Part shown: positions 25,597 through 35,718 of the stretch, piece by piece
Position numbering within the stretch: position 1 is the first letter of the stretch
Layout of the letters: every line of letters begins with the position of its first letter
Assembly (NCBI GenBank): GCA_018398815.1
Contig: CM031622.1
Coordinates: forward strand, 13,165,689 to 13,229,688
DNA from: Conus ventricosus
Taxonomy: Eukaryota; Mollusca; Gastropoda; Neogastropoda; Conidae
Length of the DNA stretch: 64,000 nt
Direction: 5' to 3'
Program-made: the position numbers and the translations under genes
Notes under the pieces: generated by a model
What the model saw: only the letters and a program-made list of their open reading frames with translations
Database searches by the model: none
What the model was told of the DNA's origin: nothing

Positions 25597-26452
25597 GTGG
25601 ATTCTGTTTGTTGTTGACATTGTAAAGCCCTTTCCATGACTACCGTGGAGTCTGTTTGTTGTTGACATTGTAAAGCCCTTTCCATGACTACCGTGGAGTC
25701 TGTTTGTTGTTGACATTGTAAAGCCCTTTCCATGACTACCGTGGATTCTGTTTGTTGTTGACATTGTAAAGCTCTTTCCATGACTAACGTGGATTCTGTT
25801 TGTTGTTGACATTGTAAAGCCCTTTCCATGACTACCGTGGAGTCTGTTTGTTGTTGACATTGTAAAGCCCTTTCCATGACTACCGTGGAGTCTGTTTGTT
25901 GTTGACATTGTAAAGCCCTTTCCATGACTACCGTGGATTCTGTTTGTTGTTGACATTGTAAAGCTCTTTCCATGACTAACGTGGATTCTGTTTGTTGTTG
26001 ACATTGTAAAGCCCTTTCCATGACTACCGTGGAGTCTGTTTGTTGTTGACATTGTAAAGCCCTTTCCATGACTACCATGGATTCTGTTTGTTGTTGACAT
26101 TGTAAAGCCCTTTCCATGACTACCGTGGATTCTGTTTGTTGTTGACATTGTAAAGCCCTTTCCATGACTACCGTGGAGTCTGTTTGTTGTTGACATTGTA
26201 AAGCCCTTTCCATGACTACCATGGAGTCTGTTTGTTGTTGACATTGTAAAGTCCTTTCCATGACTACCATGGATTCTGTTTGTTGTTGACATTGTAAAGC
26301 CCTTTCCATGACTACCGTGGAGTCTGTTGTTGACATTGTAAAGCCCTTTCCATGACTACCGTGGAGTCTGTTTGTTGTTGACATTGTAAAGCCCTTTCCA
26401 TGACTACCGTGGAGTCTGTTTGTTGTTGACATTGTAAAGCCCTTTCCATGAC
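25597..26452. repeat. 48-bp tandem array, about 18 copies
   Basis: The unit is GTGGAGTCTGTTTGTTGTTG followed by ACATTGTAAAGCCCTTTCCATGACTACC. One copy is shorter. Since 48 is a multiple of three, long antisense frames stay open with 16-residue repeats such as STTNRLHGSHGKGFTM, but nothing indicates a gene. It begins 77 bases after the 67-bp array and ends about 105 bases before exon 3. Confidence 0.95.
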
Positions 26453-26557
26453 GACCTCGGTGCATCAGCGCCACAACCATGTGTCTCTGAACGTCCTGTT
26501 CTCTTCCTGTCTTAGTTGTGTCATCCATTGTCCAGTAGGTCAGCTGTGTTTTGCCAG

Positions 26558-26780
26558 GTGTCTCCCCGTTCAGCCAGGGCACAATGACCTCGTCGGGCTT
26601 CAACCCAGCTGGTCCTCCGGCCTACTCCGCGGGGGCGGTGTCATCATCAGGAGCAGCGGCGGCCGCCACCTTTAGCCCTAGTACTCCCCATCTGCCGATG
26701 GCAGGACCCTCCGCCACCAGTTCCTCCTCACAGCCCTTCCCAGACTTCCCAGAGTTCATGAACACAACCTTAACCGACAG
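26558..26780 (+). CDS. NCOA: p160/SRC-like coactivator, exon 3 (S/A/P-rich)
   Basis: The open frame reads GVSPFSQGTMTSSGFNPAGP, then a serine/alanine-rich stretch, then PFPDFPEFMNTTLTD. The donor is a GC type, GACAG|GCAAGT, and the partial codon AG joins C of the next exon to give serine in frame. The start is uncertain. The acceptor TTTTGCCAG at 26557 would need a preceding exon ending one base into a codon, whereas exon 2 ends in phase 0. The acceptor CAGCCAG at 26577 gives a phase-0 start at 26578 and fits exon 2. A missed small exon or an indel is the alternative. Confidence 0.65.
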
Positions 26781-27109
26781 GCAAGTCGGGGAGGGGATAA
26801 GATTTCGTTGAGAGAAGCGGCAAGACAATTGCTCGAGGACATTATTCACATGTCTTAGCAAAGGAAAGCTTGATAGAAAATGATATGGTGTCATTGGATG
26901 CAATGAAATGATTTCTAATGGTCTTTGACAACTGATATTTTCTCTAGATACCACACGAAAAAATCCAGTGTTCGGTTACTCATTTCTGATCTCTTATCTT
27001 AGATCAGGATGTTGGAAGATGTGTTTCATTGTGTCTCCAGACACTACACAAAGAATCCTGTGTGTAATTACTCACTTCACTCCTTTTAATCCCAAATCAG
27101 GACACTTGA

Positions 27110-28425
27110 CAGGGTTCGTAGGGTCCTTTCAAGTCCTTTTAAGTCCTTATGAATTGGATTTTGGTTAAAAGGCCTTTTAAGTGCTTTGATTCAGCAAGTT
27201 GGTCCTTTTAACTCATCAGAGAGGTCCTTTTAAGTTTTGAAAGGTACTGTTAAGTCCTGTTTTATCAAGAGAAAGAGACTTGAGAACGAAACTGAAACAC
27301 CGACAACCAAAACCGTACTTTTGCAAGTTGCAAAGAGTTGAAAGATGCCGACGCGATATCGTCTGAAACTCAGTACTGTACAAGGATAGTACTACTAGGC
27401 CTATAACATTAGTGCGCTTTCTGCTCAGTGGCAGACGACGTGAAGCCGCGCGCAGTGGCTATGAGTCACGCCTGCTGCTTTGCTTAGCTTTGACGTCATG
27501 GGTTCCAAAGAGCAGACGCGGTGCTAATGTTTGCGGCATATAGCTGACTCAATATTTTCGGTCAAACGATCTATGTTAAAAGGTTCCCTGTATAGAAATT
27601 AATTAAAAGAGTGAGGCAATAAAGATGAAAACATATTACCCAAATAAATGTAGGTACATAACATCACGGTTTGCGAACATTACAAACTGCCTTGGAGAAC
27701 AGCTATATGCTGCGTTCTTGAGCAGCATGTACAAGATAGATGCCTTCTCCCATCTCTTCTCCTCCTTCCTCCTTTTTCCCTGCGCTAGCTAATTCTGACG
27801 GAGGCCTAGTTTGGAAAGTTTTAAAAAAGTTTTGTTTGCAAGCTAAACGTTCAAAATGCCAGGGAAATGTTCCTTTCTAAATTCAGGATAGATGGTTATC
27901 TGATAAAGTTTATTGCGAGTGGGTGAGAAGCGATACTGTGGACAAGCATTCTGCTCGGTGCCTTTTTTGTGGGGTTTCGTGAACTTAAGAAACTGTGATG
28001 TGTGTGAAGAAAAATGTGTAAATAGTAGTGTAGTGGACGTGACAGTAGAATGTGTAATAGTAGTGTAGTGGGTCTGACAGTAAAAACAAAGGAATGAAAG
28101 TGATTCATCATTATGTGTCTATAATAGTTTGTGACTCACAGTGAAAACTCAGTAATCTACATATTTGTGAAATAAAACTTTGTGACAATAACATTCAGCC
28201 AAAGAAACCTACAGTGACGTGAATTGCAAAGACTGAATTAACATTCAAATGGGATTAGCTGTTCCTCTGTTTATGAGAGGTAAGTGTCTGCTGTTCTGCA
28301 TGTCAAAAGGTTTGGGGTGTACTGTAAAGTCATGTTGGCAAAGGTCCTTTTAAACTGATTTGAGGTCCTTATAAAGTCCTTTAAAGGTCCTTTTTTGGCT
28401 TCATGCCCACCACCTGGGAACCCTG
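27110..28425. mobile_element. Non-autonomous DNA transposon, hAT-like ends
   Basis: The left end begins CAGGGTTCGTAGG and the right end, reversed, begins CAGGGTTCCCAGG. CTTGA directly precedes the left end and directly follows the right end, a 5-bp target duplication. Both ends carry subterminal repeats: GGTCCTTTTAA and AAGTCCTTTTAAG on the left, and AAAGTCCTTTAAAGGTCC on the right. There is no transposase frame. CAGGG ends with subterminal repeats suggest hAT, though most hAT elements duplicate 8 bp. Confidence 0.6.
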
Positions 28426-28537
28426 CTTGAAGACTGATTGTTTCATGAAAAGGTTGTAAATGTTCACTTCGGTAATGCCAGTTTTACTCGTATCAAAATA
28501 AATAATGAATAGATGTTTCATTCTTTGTGTCAGAACC

Positions 28538-28540
28538 TCT

Positions 28541-28596
<56 letters not shown>
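28538..28596. repeat. (CT)n microsatellite
   Basis: CT tract with one CC interruption, ending in CGGGGGG; intronic. Confidence 0.95.
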
Positions 28597-28598
<2 letters not shown>

Positions 28599-28678
28599 GG
28601 GGGAAGGATATTAGATGGCTGTTTTCTCAGTTTATTCTTTCCATGTACATCAATAAATGTGTGTTTTTAATCATGTGA

Positions 28679-28918
28679 GTGCCATAATCTATGTACCTAC
28701 ACTAGGACTGTCCATCTCTTTGGTTTAACAGAAGGCAAAACTGTCCATTCATTTGTCTGTGCCATAATCTATGTACCTACACTAGGACTGTCCATCTCTT
28801 TGGTTTAACAGAAGGCAAAACTGTCCATTCATTTGTCTGTGCCATAATCTATGTACCTACACTAGGACTGTCCATCTCTTTGGTTTAACAGAAGGCAAAA
28901 CTGTCCATTCATTTGTCT
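28679..28918 (+). repeat. 80-bp unit in three exact tandem copies ending at the exon 4 acceptor
   Basis: The unit starts GTGCCATAATCTATGTACCT and ends TGTCCATTCATTTGTCT; copies start at 28679, 28759 and 28839 and I see no differences. The last copy ends four bases before exon 4, so the pyrimidine-rich end of the unit serves as the polypyrimidine tract. Each unit also contains TTTGGTTTAACAG, a possible branch or cryptic acceptor. Confidence 0.95.
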
Positions 28919-28922
28919 ACAG

Positions 28923-29262
28923 CAAAAAGATGCCGGGAGAATTGCCAATGGGCGGCACGCCTCCCACAGTCCAGCAGTATGTCAAGCAGGAACTGCGTAA
29001 TATATGCAGTGCCCGATCAGAGAAAACCATTCAACAACATTTACAGCAACAGCAACAACAACAGCAACAGCAACAACAACAGCAGCAGCAACAACAGCAA
29101 AACAGCAGCAGCAACAACAACAGCAACAACAACAACAACAACAGCAACAACAACAGAAACAACAGCAGCAGCAGCAGCAGCAGTCTACACAACAGTCCTT
29201 GCAGTTACTACCAATGGAGTTTGATACGGGCAGCGAACTTCCACAGGATATATTGGAAACAA
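28923..29262 (+). CDS. NCOA: p160/SRC-like coactivator, exon 4 (polyglutamine)
   Basis: Acceptor TTTGTCTACAG and donor CAA|GTAAGT. The first base completes AG from exon 3. It reads SKKMPGELPMGG, then VQQYVKQELRNICSARSEKT, then a long CAA/CAG polyglutamine tract, then STQQSLQLLPMEFDTGSELP and QDILET. The polyQ starts in one frame and the downstream peptide is in another. The switch lies near 29098-29101, where GCAAAACAG looks like GCAACAACAG with one C missing. With that base the exon is open and its phase fits exon 5. PolyQ near the C-terminus is a hallmark of p160 coactivators. It could also be length-polymorphic. Confidence 0.7.
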
Positions 29263-30056
29263 GTAAGTGCTGTTCTTTTTCATTGCTTCCATCACGTTTC
29301 ATATCTTCATCTTGGATGAAGTGGCATGATGAGGCATGAAATAAAATCAAATGTTTTTTTGTTGTTTTTTTCAGTGAGATTATTTTACATTTTTAGTTGA
29401 TATAGAACAGGATTGTATAGTGTCTGAAAAATTGGGAAAGATGGCGTTTTCAAGGCCCAAGGTTTTTTAGCATTCTTAGAGAGTGGGTTGTGAAAGTTTG
29501 GGAAGTACCTGATGATTTGGGCATGGAACAGGAGAGGAGTTTTTACATGTGCGTTTTGAGGTTTGGGAGTTGTGAGAGAGTGGATCATGATAGTTTAGGA
29601 CTGGGAGTGTGGAGCAAACTGTATTGAAGAGTCAGTTACTCAGAGGTGTATCAGGGATGTAATCTAATCATGCTGTTTATTGTCAAGCCAACTACAAAGG
29701 GGTTGACCCATGCACATGCCATCTGGCAGGAACTGGTGATGGATATAAAGCTGCTAGACATGACTGACCTCAGCTTGCAGGCCCTCAGATGCAAAATGAA
29801 ACGAAAAATTTGTTTGGGGTTGTGACCATGCTACACAGGTGTGTACACACCTGGCTTACTGGAATGAGTTGGTTAAAACTTGGAGGGGCTGGGTAACATG
29901 GGTTGAGGAAACAGTTTGAGGATGCCAAGTATTTCTCCAGTCTGCGCCACCCCCACTGCTTTTTTGTTTTGGCCTCCAAATGATTTTGATTTGTAAAATA
30001 TATTTCCAAGTTGTTTGAAACGGTGAGCGGATTTCCATACTGAATGGACAAAGAAA

Positions 30057-30375
30057 GGTTGGGGTGGGGGGTGAAGGCAGCAGTCATTGTTGCTGTGGAG
30101 TGGTCATAGAATGTTGCCTGGTAGTGCCAACATAGAGAGGTTGGGGTGGGAGTGAAGGCAGCAGTCATTGTTGCTGTGGAGTGGTCATAGAATGTTGCCT
30201 GGTAGTGCCAACATACAGAGGTTGGGGTGGGAGTGAAGGCAGCAGTCATTGTTGCTGTGGAGTGGTCATAGAATGTTGCCTGGTAGTGCCAACATAGAGA
30301 GGTTGGGGTGGGAGTGAAGGCAGCAGTCATTGTTGCTGTGGAGTGGTCATAGAATGTTGCCTGGTAGTGCCAACA
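30057..30375. repeat. 81-bp tandem repeat, four copies
   Basis: The unit starts GTTGGGGTGGGAGTGAAGGC and ends TAGTGCCAACATAGAGA. Copies start near 30059, 30140, 30221 and 30302 and are almost identical. Confidence 0.95.
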
Positions 30376-30567
30376 TTTCCACGGAAGTCAGCAGCTACAT
30401 GTTGATGTCTCGCTTCAAGTTGTGTAAAACATCTTGAGAAAGGTTTTGCCCATGTAAGAAAGGTTTTGACCCATGTAATCAGGTGTGATTATCATTGCGG
30501 ATCTGTTCTTAGCCTTAATTACGTGATTGTGGTGGTGTTCAAATGGCATTATTGTCCACACAGTGAG

Positions 30568-31458
30568 TGGCCAACATGATATGAGGTGGTGTGCAGATGA
30601 CAGTATTATACACACAAAGTGGCCAACGTGAGGTGGTGTGCAGATGGCAGTACTATACACACAGTGGCCAAAATGAGGTGGTGTGCAGATGACAGTATTA
30701 TACACACAGTGGCCAACATGAGGTGGTGTTCAGATGGCAGTATTATACACACGAAGTGGCCAACATGAGGTGGTGTGCAGATGGCAGTATTATACACACA
30801 GTGGCCAACATTAGGTGGTATGCAATGGCAGTATTATACACACAGTGGCCAACATGAGGTGGTGTGCAGATGACAGTATTATACACACAGTGGCCAACAT
30901 GAGGTGGTGTGCAGATGGCAGTATTATGCACACAGTGGCCAACATGAGGTGGTGTGCAGATGGCAGTATTATACACACAGTGGCCAACATCAGGTGGTGT
31001 GCAGATGACAGTATTATACACACACAGTGGCCAACATGAGGTGGTGTGCAGATGGCAGTATTATACACACAGTGGCCAACATGAGGTGGTGTGCAGATGG
31101 CAGTATTATGCACACAAAGTGGCCAACATGAGGTGGTGTGCAGATGGCAGTATTATACACACAGTGGCCAACATGAGGTGGTGTGCAGATGACAGTATTA
31201 TACACACACAGTGGCCAACATGAGGTGGTGTGCAGATGGCAGTATTATACACACAGTGGCCAACATGAGGTGGTGTGCAGATGACAGTATTATACACACA
31301 AAATGGCCAACATGAGGTGGTGTGCAGATGACAGTATTATACACACAGTGGCCAACATGAGGTGGTGTGCAGGTGACAGTATTATACACAGTGAGTGGCC
31401 AACATGAGGTGGCATGCAGGTCACTGGTGGCAGTATTATACACACACACACAGTGGCA
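30568..31458. repeat. Approximately 46-bp tandem array, about 19 copies, running to the exon 5 acceptor
   Basis: The unit is GTGGCCAACATGAGGTGGTG followed by TGCAGATGGCAGTATTATACACACA, with one- or two-base differences in the final CA run and GACAG/GGCAG variants. The last partial copy reads ATTATACACACACACACAGTGGCAGACAG, shown in part, and ends at the exon 5 splice acceptor. Confidence 0.95.
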
Positions 31459-31463
31459 GACAG

Positions 31464-31619
31464 GTTTGCAAGGACGTGCCGATGCTCTGATTGCAGTTGA
31501 CAACATGACCCAGGACCACGGGGGCCTGGCAGGGGAGGATGATGTGGTGGCTCCCATTCGCCAGGAGGCCAACAAGCGCTACAAACAGTTCCGTCTGCTG
31601 TCCACTCCCAGTAACCCAG
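31464..31619 (+). CDS. NCOA: p160/SRC-like coactivator, exon 5
   Basis: Acceptor GCAGACAG and donor CCAG|GTGGGG. Two bases complete the serine codon begun in exon 4. It reads SLQGRADALIAVDNMTQDHG, then GLAGEDDVVAPIRQEANKRY and KQFRLLSTPSNP, and ends one base into a codon. It is more charged and less repetitive than the neighbouring exons, so it is a good probe for homology searching. I do not recognise a named domain. Confidence 0.75.
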
Positions 31620-31987
31620 GTGGGGCAGAGCACCTCGGCTCTGAGGCATCGGGGTCATGCTTGTGTGTATGCTCATGTAGGCTTGCATGTGCCATTGGTG
31701 CTGTTCTTGTGTGTCTTCACATTTTACTGCCTGCAAAATCCGTTCGAAAACCATTTGGTGTTGCTATGAAAATGATGGATCCGCTGAGAGTTGCCCAGCC
31801 TGATCTTGGTTTAGCATTGTTTGTTTGTTTGGTTTTTGACAGAGTAGGAAACCTATCAAACATTCTTGCGTTAAAGGCCAGGTGGGATTAAATGGAAACC
31901 AAGTAGAAATGAAGGGTTTTCAGGTTGGTTGGTTAGCTGGTGTTTCGTTCTCTTGTGCTGTCCTGATGGAGTGAAATTGTGTGTCAG

Positions 31988-32151
31988 GGTCTGAACCAGA
32001 GCCAGAGCAGGAGTCTGCAGGAGCTAAGGCAACGACACTGTTCCGGAACCAGCTGTTGGCTCCCCAGGCCGCCGGTGCCCAAGCTTCCGGCGGCAAAACC
32101 CCCACATCCAGTACATCTCAGCCTGTGAATGTGGTGCAGAGAGAACCACGG
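31988..32151 (+). CDS. NCOA: p160/SRC-like coactivator, exon 6
   Basis: Acceptor TTGTGTGTCAG and donor CCACGG|GTATGC. The preceding intron is only 368 bp (31620-31987). It completes the glycine codon from exon 5 and reads SEPEPEQESAGAKATTLFRN, then QLLAPQAAGAQASGGKTPTS and QPVNVVQREPR, ending in phase 0. NQLLAPQ is weakly reminiscent of a receptor-interaction helix but does not fit LXXLL. Exons 5 to 7 agree in phase at every join. Confidence 0.75.
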
Positions 32152-32344
32152 GTATGCACATCTTTGTCCTGATAGTTCCCATACACTGTTTGTGAAGAAA
32201 TGGGTTTGTGAACAGTCGGTACATGGTGACTTGGTGATATTTCGCTGGCGGCAGGACAGGACAGGAAGGGAATGTTATTGCTATATTGGAAACTGAAAGA
32301 GTTATGATGTTTAAAAGAACGAACGGTTTTCACTCTTCTTGATG

Positions 32345-32530
32345 TAGGTAACTACTTTTTTGATTTGCGAAACTGCTTTGGGTGACTACTTTCTTGATTT
32401 GGGGAACTGCTTTGGGTAACTACTTTCTTGATTAGGGCAACTACTTTTTTGATTTGGGTAACTCTTTTTCTTGATCAGGGTAACTACTTTTTTGATTACG
32501 GTAACTACATTTTTTCTTGATTTGGGTGAG
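32345..32530. repeat. Degenerate tandem repeat GGTAACTACTTTTTTGATT
   Basis: About seven copies of a 21-33-bp unit with GGTAACTACTTT and TTGATTTGGG segments, diverged and unevenly spaced. Confidence 0.8.
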
Positions 32531-32722
32531 CAGTTGTAAAAACTTATAATTAAATATTTCAGTCAAAAGCCAAATGATTCTGTGCATCCCTTAGCTTCTG
32601 AATTCTACAAAAGGTTGGCTGATATTCATTGCTTTTTATTGTGGATCTTATCCCCTCCCCTCAAAGAAATATGCGGTTATAAGTGTCATGGATTGGGAGG
32701 TAGAAACCAGTATGAATATGCA

Positions 32723-33512
32723 GGGCTGGGGTTTCAGTTTCTGTTGAAATATGATAGGCAAGACTGGGGATTCAGTTTCTGTAGAATATGATAGGCAAGG
32801 CTGGGGATTCAGTTTCTGTAGAAATATGATAGGCAAGGCTGGGGTTTTAGTTTCTGTAGAAATATGATAGGCAAAACTGGGGATTCAGTTTCTGTAGAAA
32901 TATGATTGGCAAGGCTGGGGATTCAGTTTCTGTAGAAATATGATAGGCAAGGCTGGGGATTCAGTTTCTGTAGATAGGCAAGGCTGGGGATTCAGTTTCT
33001 GTAGAAATATGATAGGCAAGGCTGGGGATTCAGTTTCTGTAGATGGGCAAGGCTGGGGATTCAGTTTCTGTAGAAATATGATAGGCAAGGCTGGGGATTC
33101 AGTTTTGGTAGAAAAATGGTAGGCAAGGCTGGGGATTCAGTTTCTGTAGAAATATGATTGGCATGGCTGGGGATTCAGTTTCTGTAGAAATATGATAGGC
33201 AAGGCTGGGATTCAGTTTCTGTAGATGGGCAAGGCTGGGATTCAGTTTCTGTAGAAATATGATAGGCAAGGTTGGGGATTCAGTTTCTGTAGAAATATGA
33301 TAGGCAAGGCTGGGGATTCAGTTTCTGTAGAAATATGATTGGCAAGGCTGGGGTTTCAGTTTCTGTAGAAATATGATAGGCAAGGCTGGGGATTCAGTTT
33401 CTGTAGATGGGCAAGGCTGGGGATTCAGTTTCTGTAGAAATATGATAGGCTGGGATTGTTTCTGTAGAAATATGATAGGCAAGGCTGGGGATTGTTTCTG
33501 TAGAAATATGCA
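32723..33512. repeat. Approximately 38-bp tandem array
   Basis: About 20 copies of GGGATTCAGTTTCTGTAGAA followed by ATATGATAGGCAAGGCTG. Shortened copies lack GAAATATGATA, giving GTAGATGGGCAAGG or GTAGATAGGCAAGG. Confidence 0.95.
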
Positions 33513-33763
33513 TTGGTGCTGTGTTAAATGTCATGATTAGTGGCAGGGAGGTAGGGATTCGAACACCAACATTATGGAATTGTTTTCGGCCTTGGCTGGC
33601 AGGCAATATGGAGATGAATGGGAAGTGTGGAACATCAGGACTCGTCCGCTTTACCACTAGGGAGCTTTAGCCCTGCTGAAACTTCTGACCAACACTGGGC
33701 CTGGCAGAGGCCAGTTCATGTTGCCAAAAGGAAGCATCAACAATGTAGTCCTTCGGGACTCTA

Positions 33764-33846
33764 TAAGGTCATCGGCAGTATATATTGGCTGTAATGACCT
33801 CTCTATGAGGTCATCAGCAGTATATATTGACTGTAATGACCTCTTG
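33764..33846. repeat. Two-copy 42-bp repeat
   Basis: AAGGTCATCGGCAGTATATATTGGCTG is matched by GAGGTCATCAGCAGTATATATTGACTG, with TAATGACCTCT after each. It is a short tandem duplication in intron 6. Confidence 0.8.
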
Positions 33847-33987
33847 CATTTGATGGTCCTGCACATTGTGGTCGGACTGAAGCCTTAGTTTTGATTTTCT
33901 TTTACATCTTACCTGTGGGAATCCTTGGTGATCCAGGCTGACGGAGACTGTCCATGAAAAGATATAGGTACACATGCACGTGTGCAG

Positions 33988-34024
<37 letters not shown>

Positions 34025-34404
34025 ATATATTTGCCCTGTCTCTGAAGTTCTGTGTCAAAGCCTTTAGTGTCATGAAAACTGACCTGTTAAGGGGACATGC
34101 ACACGTGAACACACACACACACACATTTTCCTTGTCTGAAATGGGAGCACTCTCCTTGGAAGGGCAGGCACATCCTCATTTCCCTATTAATTAAGTCGAC
34201 TTTGGCTCATGGGGTCTGGCTGCAGGAGAGAGAAATTTGTGTCGTCCGTATGGGACTTAGGTTAATGTTGTTTCCAGGTTTCTGGAATATAGGTTTTTAA
34301 ATCCATATCCCAAATATTCAGTGTTGTTTGTTTGGGAAAGTGATAATGAAATAAAGCTGAAAAGATTATCTGCAGATGTCCGCACCTGCCTGTGGTGGAA
34401 GGAA

Positions 34405-34556
34405 GGCGTGTGTGCTGTGACTGTGTGTGTTGACAGTGGGGATTATCAGCACAGGGCAACGGGTTGGGGTGAAAGAGAGGCGTGTGTGCTGACTGTGTGT
34501 TGGGAGTGGGGATTATCAGCACAGGGCAACGGGTTGGGATGGCCTGAAAGAGAGGC
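34405..34556. repeat. Two-copy tandem repeat, about 70 bp
   Basis: GATTATCAGCACAGGGCAAC occurs at 34441 and 34511, with GGCGTGTGTGCTG before each copy and AAAGAGAGGCG after each. Confidence 0.85.
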
Positions 34557-34636
34557 GCATGACAAGATAATTATCTGACCACAATGTGCAAGACCATGAA
34601 ATATGAGAGCATTTTTCTTTAATGTCATGACAGTGC

Positions 34637-35680
34637 TGTGTGTTTGTGTCAATGATTTACAGTGCTATGTGTGTCGATGATTTACAGTGCTGTGTGTTTG
34701 TCGATGATTTACAGTGCTATGTGTGTCGATGATTTACAGTGCTGTGTGTTTGTGTCGATGATTTACAGTGCTGTGTGTTTGTGTCGATGATTTACAGTGC
34801 TGTGTGTTTGTGTCGATGATTTACAGTGCTGTGTGTTTGTGGCAATGATTTACAGTGCTGTGTGTTTGCGTTGATGATTTACAGTGCTGTGTGTGTCGAT
34901 GATTACAGTGCTGTGTGTGTGTGTCGATTATTTACAGTGCTTTGTGTTTGTGTCGATTTACAGTGCTGTGTGTGTGTGTGTTGATTTACAGTGCTGTGTG
35001 TTTATGTAGATGATTTACAGTGCTGTGTGTGTGTCGATGATTTACATGGCTGTGTGCGAGTGTCGATTTACAGTGCTCTGTGTGTGTGTCCATGATTTAC
35101 AGTGCTGTGTGTGTGTGTGGCCATGATTTACAGTGCTGTGCGTTTTTTGACAGTGATTTACAGTGCTGTGTGTTTTTCGACAGTGATTTACAGTGCTATG
35201 TGTGGCGATGATTTACAGTGATGTGTGTTTGTGTTGATGATTTACAGTGCTCTGTGTATGTGTAGATGATTTACAGTGCTATGTGTGTCGATGATTTACA
35301 GTGCTGTGTGTGTGTCAATGATTTACAGTGCTGTGTGTGTGTCAATGATTTACAGTGCTGTGTGTTTGTGGCGGTGATTTGCAGTGCTGTTGTGTGGCGG
35401 TGATTTACAGTGCTGTGTGTTTGTGTCGGTGATTTACAGTGCTGTGTGTGTGTCAATGATTTACAGTGCTGTGTGTGTGTCAGTGATTTACAGTGCTGTG
35501 TGTTTGTGGCGGTGATTTGCAGTGCTGTTGTGTGGCGGTGATTTACAGTGCTGAGTGTTTGTGTTGATGATTTACAGTGTTGTGTGTGTGTGTGTGTGTT
35601 GATGATTTACAGTGCTGTGTGTTTATGTCAGTGATTTGCGGTGCTGTGTGTTAGTGTCAGTGATTTGCGGTGCTGTGTGG
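34637..35680. repeat. 24-32-bp tandem array, GATTTACAGTGCTGTGTGTG
   Basis: About 38 copies of GATTTACAGTGCTGTGTGT with a variable GT-rich linker (TTGTGTCGAT, GTGTCAAT and others). It ends about 40 bases before the last exon, and the GTGTGTAG acceptor itself resembles repeat sequence. Confidence 0.95.
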
Positions 35681-35718
35681 CCGTGGTGCTGAAGGCCTGG
35701 CTGTGTTGCTGTGTGTAG

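Larger units (their letters stand above)
21091..26557 (+). other. Intron 2 of the coactivator gene, mostly tandem arrays
   Basis: From donor GTAAGA to acceptor TTTTGCCAG at 26557 (or CAGCCAG at 26577). The first kilobase is unique DNA with a T run near 21452 and a CTCT/CTGT tract near 21532-21600. From 22258 to 26452 it is almost entirely three consecutive tandem arrays. I found no further exon, although the phase at the far end leaves that open. Confidence 0.6.
26781..28922 (+). other. Intron 3 (GC-AG) of the coactivator gene
   Basis: Donor AG|GCAAGT, the classical GC-donor consensus, and acceptor TTTGTCTACAG. It contains a 1.3-kb hAT-like non-autonomous element, a CT microsatellite and a three-copy 80-bp repeat that reaches the acceptor. 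Confidence 0.65.
29263..31463 (+). other. Intron 4 of the coactivator gene
   Basis: GTAAGT donor and GGCAGACAG acceptor. The 5' 800 bases are unique AT-rich DNA with no exon; the rest is two tandem arrays. Confidence 0.65.
32152..35718 (+). other. Intron 6 of the coactivator gene
   Basis: From GTATGC to TGTGTGTAG. It holds five tandem-repeat blocks listed separately. The intervening unique DNA (for example 33520-33760 and 34030-34400) shows no exon. Confidence 0.65.

Noticed and set aside
25525..26603. Antisense frames of 255 and 350 codons
   Set aside because: They are produced by the 48-bp tandem array; the unit is a multiple of three and there is no start context, domain or splice evidence.
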